Source: Clostridia bacterium | GTDB taxonomy: Bacteria > Bacillota > Clostridia > Oscillospirales > RGIG577 | NCBI GenBank assembly: GCA_017419325.1 | Contig: JAFOLN010000157.1 | Span: forward strand, 1 to 7,256 | DNA: 7,256 nt | Direction of reading: 5' to 3' | In this document: piece after piece, positions 1 through 5,242 of the stretch | Numbering within the stretch: the stretch's first letter is position 1 | Layout: each line of letters starts with the position of its first letter | Position numbers and translations under genes: made by a program | The notes under the pieces: model-generated | The model's database searches: none | The model's input: the letters and a program-made list of their open reading frames with translations, nothing else | Told to the model about the DNA's origin: nothing

Positions 1-375
1 AGCCTCCCTTGCTGAACCACCCCAAAAAATCCGCAGAGCTTTTTTCCAGGGGCCCCGGGCGGGAGGTGGCACGCCAGCAGGCGAAATGGAGTCTTAGAAC
101 CATGGTTCTAAAAAAGAAAAGTTGTTAGAGCAGAAAATAAGGCTTTGCAGATATGCAAAAAGTAATTCTACAATCCCTCCGTCTGCCTTCGGCAGCCACC
201 TCCCTTTACACAAAGGAGGCATTAAAAAAGAGATTCTTCGGCGCATACGCGCCTCAGAATGACACAAATGGGGACTTCCCGCGTTGTGTGCGCGGCCAAG
301 CGCGGCTCGCGGGCGTTACACCTCATCTGCCGCGCCCGTGACTTCGGTTCCCGCTGGACGTTATGCTGGATTTAG
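1..375. repeat. Mosaic of hairpin-rich intergenic repeat modules, no gene
   Basis: This non-coding stretch holds several short dyads. An 18-bp perfect palindrome (TTAGAACCA/TGGTTCTAA) lies at 94-111. A small hairpin with CTGCC/GGCAG arms lies at 183-195, followed by a CCTCC-rich stem closing on AAAGGAGG at 199-219. A hairpin with arms ATTCT/AGAAT and GGCGC/GCGCC and loop ATAC lies at 233-260. Positions 331-355 recur inverted near the window end. From memory, unverified, modules with CCTCCCTTTACACAAAGGAGG and ATTCTTCGG...CAGAATGAC cores are scattered between genes in many gut Clostridia. A 62-codon open frame at 153-341 runs through these modules without a convincing ribosome binding site, and I treat it as a by-product of the repeats. 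Confidence 0.6.
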
Positions 376-385
376 CAAGAAACTT
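331..385 (+). repeat. Dispersed repeat, left copy (25-bp exact inverted match to the right end)
   Basis: Positions 331-355 are the exact reverse complement of 7087-7111 (25 of 25 bases). The match continues without gaps at about 21 of 30 positions over 356-385. The two copies point towards each other and bracket the entire gene block. Read in one frame, this copy gives APVTSVPAGRYAGFSKK. Confidence 0.8.
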
Positions 386-428
386 CTTTATGATGAAAAG
401 AGCTTTGCCGAAAAAAGATTTTCCCGAA

Positions 429-455
429 AAACGCGCTTTTATAAAAAGCGCGTTT
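429..455. terminator. Strong hairpin, possible terminator upstream of the lipoprotein promoter
   Basis: A perfect 12-bp stem (AAACGCGCTTTT at 429-440 with AAAAGCGCGTTT at 444-455) closes a 3-nt loop. On the plus strand the 3' arm ends in TTT and then GATTT, so the U-tract is short. On the minus strand it is followed by a broken T-rich stretch. It most likely ends transcription entering from the left, insulating the promoter whose -35 box overlaps its last bases. Termination is inferred from structure only. Confidence 0.5.
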
Positions 456-482
456 GATTTGTCCCCGCATATGATGTAAAAT
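454..482 (+). promoter_or_regulatory. Predicted sigma-A promoter for the lipoprotein-birA block
   Basis: TTGATT at 454-459 and TAAAAT at 477-482 are separated by 17 nt, a close match to the housekeeping consensus. Transcription would start near 489, giving a leader of about 40 nt that contains a short GCGCC/GGCGC hairpin (491-503) before the AAGGAGA ribosome binding site at 517-523. Confidence 0.6.
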
Positions 483-528
483 AAACCATAGCGCCGAGGG
501 CGCGTGTTTTAAAAAAAAGGAGAATATT

Positions 529-1575
529 ATGACGTTCAAAAGAATACTGGCCGCCGCGCTTGCGGCCGTTATGGCGTGCGCGCTCTTCGGGTGCGCCGCG
601 AAGGATGAAAAAAAGCCGGACGCGGGACAAACCGCCCCAGGCGGCGGCAGCCGCGCCGAATATACGGACGCGGACGGCAAGGCATATTATTTCATAAACG
701 GCAGCCTTGTGGGAAGCCTTGAAAACGGCGTTTTTGTCAGCGCCGTGGACGAAAGCCTCCCCTGGGACGACGACCGAAGATACCACCGATACAGCTTCAG
801 GGAGCTTTTCTCTCACGAATACGTCTGCTTTGAGCGCGACAGCGCGCTCGGCGCGGCGCACGAGGCGGCCATATACACGGGCGAGGGCCCCGGCGGCTTT
901 TCGGAGGAAAAAACGGACACATTCGCGCCCTACGCCTCCCGCATGGAGCAGGACTGCTTTGCGGTGCTTCCACTTCCCTGTGAGCTTCCCGAGGATTTCG
1001 CCGGCATATACGCGCCGGAGTACGGATTTTATGTAAACATATCAGACGAGGTGCGCGACCTCTCCGAATATCCCGCGCTTGCGACGAACCACAGGGGCGC
1101 GTGCCTTCCCGACGGGCTTTCCTGGGACAACGGATACTCCGAGCGCGACGAGGCGGCCATAGCCCGCGCCCTTGAGACGGCGGGCGTCGTCTACGGCGAG
1201 ACCGACATACTCACCGCAAGCGGCGACTTCGACTCCGACGGCAGGACGGAGAGCGTCATATTCGCGGGCACCGCGGCGGACGCGGAGGGCTTTCTTATGC
1301 TGGACGCGGACAGAAGCGAGGTTCCCTTCGGGCTCATCCTTTACTGCGACGACAACGACGAATACGAGACCGTCTATATCCGCACGGGCGAGCCCCTTAC
1401 GGACATAACGTCCCACTTCCGCATATTCCCCGAGGGCATATTCGACCTTGACGGCGACGGCAGCTTCGAGATAGCCGCATCCTCCCATGAATGGGAGTGG
1501 GGCTCTACCTTCGTGCTCTCAAGAAACGCCGCGGGCGCGTGGGACACTGTAATGACCGCCGAGTGGGGCAATTAA
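529..1575 (+). CDS. Predicted surface lipoprotein with two DxDxDG (FG-GAP/VCBS-like) motifs
   Basis: I do not recognise a named family. The 348-residue product begins with a lipoprotein signal peptide: K4-R5, a hydrophobic Ala/Leu stretch, then the lipobox LFGC with the lipidated cysteine at position 22. A short flexible linker (about 23-42) follows. The mature protein is acidic and Tyr-rich. It carries DFDSDGRTE (233-241) and DLDGDGSFEI (306-315), calcium-loop-like motifs typical of FG-GAP/VCBS or EF-hand-like repeats in secreted proteins. The likely location is the outer face of the cytoplasmic membrane; ligand and role are unknown. The ATG is supported by AAGGAGA 5 nt upstream and by the signal peptide starting there. 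birA follows after 32 nt with no terminator, so they are probably cotranscribed, although no functional link is obvious. Confidence 0.85.
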   Translation: MTFKRILAAALAAVMACALFGCAAKDEKKPDAGQTAPGGGSRAEYTDADGKAYYFINGSLVGSLENGVFVSAVDESLPWDDDRRYHRYSFRELFSHEYVCFERDSALGAAHEAAIYTGEGPGGFSEEKTDTFAPYASRMEQDCFAVLPLPCELPEDFAGIYAPEYGFYVNISDEVRDLSEYPALATNHRGACLPDGLSWDNGYSERDEAAIARALETAGVVYGETDILTASGDFDSDGRTESVIFAGTAADAEGFLMLDADRSEVPFGLILYCDDNDEYETVYIRTGEPLTDITSHFRIFPEGIFDLDGDGSFEIAASSHEWEWGSTFVLSRNAAGAWDTVMTAEWGN

Positions 1576-1607
1576 GATAAACAAAAACGGCTTTCGGGAG
1601 GTTAATT

Positions 1608-2585
1608 ATGTCAACCAAAGACGATGTGCTCGATATACTGAAGAAAAACAGCGACCGCGAGATGTCGGGTCAGCAGATAGCCGACGCGCTGGGCGTGTCC
1701 CGCGCCGCCGTATGGAAGGCGGTGACGGCTCTCAGGGACGAGGGCTTTGAAATAGAGGCCGCGACAAAGCGCGGGTATGTCCTTCGGGGCGGCGCGGACG
1801 ATCTGTCCGTCTCCGAGGTAAGGCGCTGTCTTCCCGAAAAGTACAGGGAGATAAACCTTGAGGTGAAAAAAAGCGTGGACTCCACGAACACGCGCCTTAA
1901 GGCGGCGGCCGCCGGGGGCGCGCCCTCCGAAAGCGTGCTTATAGCCCTGACCCAGACCGCCGGGCGCGGCAGACAGGGGCGAAGCTTCTACTCGCCGCCC
2001 CACACGGGGCTTTATATGAGCATACTTTTACGTCCCGAGGGCGACGTGTCCGAGGCGCAGCTTGCAACGATTCGCGCCGCCGTTGCCGTAAGGCGGGCGC
2101 TCTTTACGGCGGCGGGCGTTGAAAGCGAAATAAAGTGGGTCAACGACGTATATTATAAAAAGAAGAAGGTCTGCGGCATCCTCACGGAGGCGGCAATGGA
2201 CTTCGAGAGCGGCGGCGTCGATTACCTTGTGACGGGCATCGGCATAAACTGCACCACGAAGGAGTCGCAGTTCCCCGAGGAGATGCGCGATGTGGCGGGC
2301 TCGGTGGAGCTTCACGGCGCGTCCCGCGCACAGCTTGCCGCCGCCGTGATAAGCGAATTTCTGAAGCTTCAGAGCACGCCCCGCCGCGAGCTTATAGACG
2401 AATACCGCCGTCATTCCATGATTATAGGAAAAAAGATATCCTTCGAGCGGGGCGGCATTACATATACGGCGCTGGCGGCCGACATAAACGAAAGCGGCAA
2501 TCTTGTGGTGCGCTTCCCCGACGGCTCCGAGCAGACGCTCAACTCCGGCGAGGTGCATATTTTAAAGGATTTCCTTAAGGAATAA
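1608..2585 (+). CDS. birA: BirA: biotin-[acetyl-CoA-carboxylase] ligase and biotin repressor
   Basis: This cytoplasmic enzyme makes biotinyl-5'-AMP from biotin and ATP and transfers biotin to a lysine of biotin-carrier domains in carboxylases and decarboxylases. The 325-residue product has the full bifunctional layout. An N-terminal winged helix-turn-helix lies at about 5-60 (SGQQIADALGVSRAAVWKAV within it). The catalytic domain follows, with the biotinyl-AMP loop GRGRQGR at 119-125, HTG at 132-134, KWVND at 176-180, the expected catalytic lysine K187 before VCGIL, and GIGINC at 210-215. An SH3-like C-terminal domain lies at about 270-322. The DNA-binding domain implies that it also represses biotin genes, none of which are in the window. 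The ATG follows GGGAGG by 6 nt. Ile is coded mostly by ATA (13 of 19). Confidence 0.96.
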   Translation: MSTKDDVLDILKKNSDREMSGQQIADALGVSRAAVWKAVTALRDEGFEIEAATKRGYVLRGGADDLSVSEVRRCLPEKYREINLEVKKSVDSTNTRLKAAAAGGAPSESVLIALTQTAGRGRQGRSFYSPPHTGLYMSILLRPEGDVSEAQLATIRAAVAVRRALFTAAGVESEIKWVNDVYYKKKKVCGILTEAAMDFESGGVDYLVTGIGINCTTKESQFPEEMRDVAGSVELHGASRAQLAAAVISEFLKLQSTPRRELIDEYRRHSMIIGKKISFERGGITYTALAADINESGNLVVRFPDGSEQTLNSGEVHILKDFLKE

Positions 2586-2590
2586 TCAAA

Positions 2591-2643
2591 GCGGCACCAT
2601 TGAACGGACGTAAAGCGCAGCTTTACGAAAACCGTTCTGCCGC
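2591..2643 (+). other. Nested hairpin between birA and the DUF202 gene
   Basis: Three stacked complementary blocks form one long imperfect hairpin: GCGGCA (2591-2596) with TGCCGC (2638-2643), GAACGG (2602-2607) with CCGTTC (2632-2637), and CGTAAAGC (2609-2616) with GCTTTACG (2620-2627), closing a GCA loop. A 5-nt bulge (CCATT) and an AAAA bulge interrupt it. There is no U-tract after it, so it is not a standard intrinsic terminator. It may act as an RNA processing or stability element, or as a repeat-type palindrome. It begins six bases after the birA stop codon. Confidence 0.6.
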
Positions 2644-2687
2644 AGCGCGCTCCTTCACATTTATATAGACAAAGGCAGGTGTATCAT

Positions 2688-3019
2688 ATGCCGGGCGAAG
2701 AAAACAAAGATCACCCGATCCCAGAAAAAGAACGTCCCGAAGACAAAAAAACATAAAGCATAAGCTCAGCGACAGGCTTGCGTTCAACCGCACGAAACTT
2801 GCCAACGAACGGACGCTTCTTGCCTACATACGCACGGCCATCGGCTCGTGCGGCGCAGGCATTGCGCTCTTAAAACTTCTCGAATACCCCGACGCGAAAT
2901 ATATCGGCGTCACGCTCATAGCCGCCGCGCCGGTCATACTTATCGTGGGCGTACTGCGTTTCATACGCATGAACAAAAAGGTGGAAGACTATAAAAAAGA
3001 GGCCGATGACGAAAACTGA
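2688..3019 (+). CDS. DUF202 (YidH-like) small membrane protein, needs a -1 frameshift
   Basis: The ATG at 2688 opens a 22-codon frame (MPGEENKDHPIPEKERPEDK...) that stops at 2754-2756. The conserved body lies in the -1 frame: KLSDRLAFNRTKLANERTLL, then AYIRT, a hallmark of DUF202, followed by two hydrophobic helices (around SCGAGIALLKLL and VTLIAAAPVILIVGVLRFI) and a charged tail ending at TGA 3017-3019. Re-reading one A of the seven at 2745-2751 joins the parts into about 110 residues, a normal DUF202 size. I find no ATG, GTG or TTG start for the body in its own frame. The run A AAA AAC resembles known -1 slippery heptamers; a sequencing miscall or a real mutation is equally possible. The family is an inner-membrane protein of unknown function. 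The ribosome binding site (AGGCAGGTG, 2673-2681) is modest. Confidence 0.75.
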
Positions 3020-3054
3020 AAACGGGATGAAGCATGACCGCTTCATCCCGTTTT
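3019..3054. terminator. Bidirectional intrinsic terminator between convergent genes
   Basis: A perfect 15-bp stem (3019-3033 with 3040-3054: AAAACGGGATGAAGC / GCTTCATCCCGTTTT) encloses a 6-nt loop. The U-rich 3' arm serves the DUF202 gene on the plus strand. The mirror-image arm serves the minus-strand gene, whose stop codon is 33 nt away. Confidence 0.92.
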
Positions 3055-3087
3055 ATATTAAAAGCCGGTTTTCTTACGCATAAAGCC

Positions 3088-3519
3088 TTATGCCTTTGCG
3101 AACTTATCCTTGCCCTGCCTGCATCTGGGGCACTTCCAGTCGTCGGGAAGATCCTCGAACTTCGTGCCTGCCGGAATGCCGTGCTCCGGGTCGCCCTTCT
3201 CGGGGTCGTAAACGTAGCCGCATATGCTGCAGACGTACTTGCCCGTGGCCTCCTTCGCCTTCACCTCTCCGGGCGGGATTATCTCGGGCGGATTGTCAAG
3301 GTCAACCACCTTTTTCGCCTCAAGGTTCTCATATCCCAGGGGCGTATGGGTGGAAACGTATACGGTGGGATGATTGCGGATGAACTCGCGCACGCGGTCA
3401 AGCGTCTCGCGGGCCGCCTTCACGTCCTCATACACGATGGAGAGCTTGTTTTCATAGAGCGCCTCGTCGGTATAGGTCACGTCGCCGTGGAGCATATAGA
3501 AGAGGCCGCCGTCCTCCCG
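3088..3519 (-). CDS. 3' part of the frameshifted gene: end of the metallo-beta-lactamase domain plus rubredoxin domain
   Basis: This is the continuation, one frame over, of the metallo-beta-lactamase gene that starts at 4043. Joined, the product is about 318 residues. This part supplies the remaining metal ligands: HGD (D188) and STHT (H233), numbering the joined protein. A proline-rich linker (about 246-265) then leads to a C-terminal rubredoxin of about 50 residues with C272-x2-C275-GYVYDPEKGD, the aromatic W303 and C305-x2-C308, the four ligands of a single iron. The residue after the last cysteine is Arg (CPRCR) where Gly is usual. Rubredoxins carry single electrons in anaerobes, often in oxygen or peroxide detoxification. 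The piece has no convincing start or ribosome binding site of its own; an in-frame ATG at 3591 lies upstream inside the overlap and is likely incidental. Confidence 0.8.
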   Translation of the reverse strand, partial: REDGGLFYMLHGDVTYTDEALYENKLSIVYEDVKAARETLDRVREFIRNHPTVYVSTHTPLGYENLEAKKVVDLDNPPEIIPPGEVKAKEATGKYVCSICGYVYDPEKGDPEHGIPAGTKFEDLPDDWKCPRCRQGKDKFAKA

Positions 3520-4043
3520 ATTATTATGCTGTTGCCGTTGGTGTGTCCCTTCGCCTTTATGAAGTATATTCCCTCGGCAATCTTGTCGCACTCGGGGAAA
3601 TTGTAGTAGGGGCCGTCCTTATACTGCGCGCGCACGATGTTGTCGCCGCTTAAGCCCAGCGCGTCCGCGTCGTCGGGGCCGATGTATATTTTTGCATTGG
3701 GGAACGCGCGAAGCTCGCCCGTATGGTCGTCGTGCTTATGCGTTACAAGAATTTTCGACACCTGCTCCGGCTTATAGCCCGCGTCCGCAAGCGCGGAAAC
3801 GTAGTCTTTTACGCGCTCGCCCATATAGATTATGGACTTATCGTCGGGCACCATGTCGGGCGTCTCCTTCGGCATGCCCGTGTCCACGAGGATTACCTCG
3901 CTGCCCGTATCAATGACAAAATTCTGCAAAGACGAGCGGTATTTTACCGCGGGGTCGAACTTGTCGGGGCCTTCCTCGCCGCCGAAGGGCAGAGGCTTGC
4001 GCATATATCCGTTTTCGTAAAGTTTTACTGCTTTGATTATCAT
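3477..4043 (-). CDS. 5' part of the frameshifted gene: metallo-beta-lactamase domain (AHL-lactonase-like)
   Basis: The reading frame starts at 4043 (AAGGAAG, 7 nt upstream on the minus strand). It encodes a metallo-beta-lactamase fold: the first strands with VILVDTGMPKE (50-60), the metal motif HKHDDH (102-107, HxHxDH), then GHTNGN (166-171, third ligand H167). After I175 the frame runs into 13 unrelated residues and a stop. The true continuation (REDGG or GEDGGLFYMLHGD) is in the next frame, so one base is missing around 3516-3521, for example a fourth G in the minus-strand GGG. Family members hydrolyse lactones or other esters. The VDTGMP signature recalls AiiA-type lactonases, but the substrate cannot be told. 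The HxH motif suggests zinc hydrolase chemistry rather than the HxE di-iron site of flavodiiron proteins. The gene stands alone between its own promoter and terminator. Confidence 0.82.
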   Translation of the reverse strand: MIIKAVKLYENGYMRKPLPFGGEEGPDKFDPAVKYRSSLQNFVIDTGSEVILVDTGMPKETPDMVPDDKSIIYMGERVKDYVSALADAGYKPEQVSKILVTHKHDDHTGELRAFPNAKIYIGPDDADALGLSGDNIVRAQYKDGPYYNFPECDKIAEGIYFIKAKGHTNGNSIIIGRTAASSICSTAT

Positions 4044-4085
4044 ATTCAGACTTCCTTTCTCCCTTATGTTTTTGCTGACAAAAAT

Positions 4086-4114
4086 ATTTTAGCACACAAT
4101 TATATTTTACTCAA
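4086..4114 (-). promoter_or_regulatory. Predicted promoter of the metallo-beta-lactamase-rubredoxin gene
   Basis: On the minus strand, TTGAGT (4114-4109) and TAAAAT (4091-4086) are 17 nt apart, and TGC directly precedes the -10 as an extended -10 (TGnTAAAAT). The start would fall near 4079, with a leader of about 36 nt to the ATG at 4043. Confidence 0.7.
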
Positions 4115-4177
4115 TAGGTTTCGTTAAAATAATTGTTTTTTTATTCGCGGCTTACTGTATTATTTAACATGGCACAG

Positions 4178-4206
4178 TTGCATATTGCAAATATATGTTG
4201 TATACT
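4178..4206 (+). promoter_or_regulatory. Predicted promoter of the dus-sigma-anti-sigma operon, with overlapping dyad
   Basis: TTGCAT (4178-4183) and TATACT (4201-4206) are separated by 17 nt, so transcription would start near 4213, about 22 nt before the dus ATG. The -35 box is embedded in TTGCA-TAT-TGCAA (4178-4190), a short inverted repeat that could be an operator. This promoter lies inside the longer open frame that begins at 4133, which argues for the downstream start at 4235. T-rich tracts at 4131-4142 could act as an upstream element. Confidence 0.65.
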
Positions 4207-4234
4207 TATTTATCATACGAAGGCGGGCGCAGTT

Positions 4235-5224
4235 ATGGACTTTGCGGGCATCGAGGTAAAAAACAATATCTTTCTGGCCCCCATGGCGGGAGTATGCGAC
4301 AGAGCGTTCCGTGAGATATGCATGGAAATGGGCGCGGGACTCTGTGTTTCCGAGATGGTAAGCGCCAAGGCCATATGCTATAATGACAAAAAGACGGCGG
4401 GGCTCCTCTCCTTCGGAGAGAAGGAGCGTCCCTTTATAATCCAGCTTTTCGGAAGCGAACCCGAGACAATAGCCCGGGCGATAGACATTATCGAAACGAA
4501 GATGGGCATCCGTCCCGACGGCTTCGATATAAACATGGGTTGTCCCGCTCCGAAGATCGTGTCGAACGGCGAGGGAAGCGCCCTTATGCGCGACCCCGGG
4601 CTTGCCGAAAAAATCGTGCGCGCCGCCGTTTCTGCGACCGACCTGCCCGTAAGCGTAAAGCACAGAAGCGGCTGGGACAAGTCTCACATAAACGCCGTTG
4701 ACTTTGCCCTTCGCATGGAGGACGCGGGCGCGTCGTTCATAACGCTTCACGCGCGTACACGCGACCAGTTCTACGCGCTTCGCGCCGACCTTGACCTTTT
4801 AAAGGAGGTAAAAGCGGCGCTGTCGATACCCGTTGCGGGCAGCGGCGACATATTCACCGCCCCGGACGCGGCGCATATGCTTTCGTATACAGGCTGCGAC
4901 GCCGTTATGGCGGCCCGCGGCGCACAGGGCAATCCGTGGATATTCCGCGACATACTCGCTTATCTTGACACGGGCATTGCGCCCGCGCGCCCCGACGCGG
5001 GCGAGCGCATGGAAACAATGATAAAGCACGCGCGCCTTATGTGCTCCTACAAGGAGGAGCGCGGCGCCATGCGCGAGTTCCGCAAGCATATAAACTGGTA
5101 CATCAAAGGAATGAGGAATGCGACCCTCTATAAAAACCGCGCGAACAGCATCTCGTCGCTTGACGGGCTTTTGGCGCTCGCAGCGGATATAACCGCGTCG
5201 CAGAAAGACCCGACTACGCTTTAG
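4235..5224 (+). CDS. dus: tRNA-dihydrouridine synthase (DusB-like)
   Basis: This flavoenzyme reduces specific uridines in the tRNA D-loop to dihydrouridine using FMN and NADPH. The 329-residue product is a TIM barrel with the family landmarks: FMN-binding APMAG (15-19), NMGCPAPKI (100-108) with the catalytic C103, VKHRSGW (141-147), HARTRDQFY (172-180), GSGDI (202-206) and the phosphate-binding ARGAQGNPW (227-235), followed by the helical C-terminal RNA-binding part (about 250-325). The length is normal. The frame stays open upstream to 4133, but MDFAGIEVKNN matches the usual start of the family and the longer form would overlap the promoter; the ribosome binding site (AAGG at 4220-4223, 11 nt away) is weak. 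The sigma gene begins 18 nt after the stop, suggesting cotranscription. DusB is the best subfamily guess from the overall motifs. Confidence 0.94.
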   Translation: MDFAGIEVKNNIFLAPMAGVCDRAFREICMEMGAGLCVSEMVSAKAICYNDKKTAGLLSFGEKERPFIIQLFGSEPETIARAIDIIETKMGIRPDGFDINMGCPAPKIVSNGEGSALMRDPGLAEKIVRAAVSATDLPVSVKHRSGWDKSHINAVDFALRMEDAGASFITLHARTRDQFYALRADLDLLKEVKAALSIPVAGSGDIFTAPDAAHMLSYTGCDAVMAARGAQGNPWIFRDILAYLDTGIAPARPDAGERMETMIKHARLMCSYKEERGAMREFRKHINWYIKGMRNATLYKNRANSISSLDGLLALAADITASQKDPTTL

Positions 5225-5225
5225 T

Positions 5226-5235
5226 AAAGGAGGTG
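5226..5235 (+). promoter_or_regulatory. Shine-Dalgarno that fixes the TTG start of the sigma factor
   Basis: AAAGGAGGTG lies immediately after the dus stop and 7 nt before TTG at 5243. It supports a TTG start and a full N-terminus for the sigma factor, and possibly translational coupling to dus. Confidence 0.85.
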
Positions 5236-5242
5236 CGGGGAC

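Noticed and set aside
153..341. 62-codon open frame starting in the left repeat region
   Set aside because: It runs straight through several hairpin repeat modules, has no convincing ribosome binding site, and shows no protein-like composition or domain; other frames through the same repeat are open too.
439..861. Long minus-strand frames opposite the lipoprotein gene, and similar shadows opposite birA, dus and the anti-sigma gene
   Set aside because: Open antisense frames are expected in GC-rich coding DNA; they lack ribosome binding sites, and the plus-strand genes show clear families or signal sequences.
4133..4234. N-terminal extension of the dus frame upstream of 4235
   Set aside because: It overlaps a good promoter, lacks a ribosome binding site and encodes no conserved family residues.
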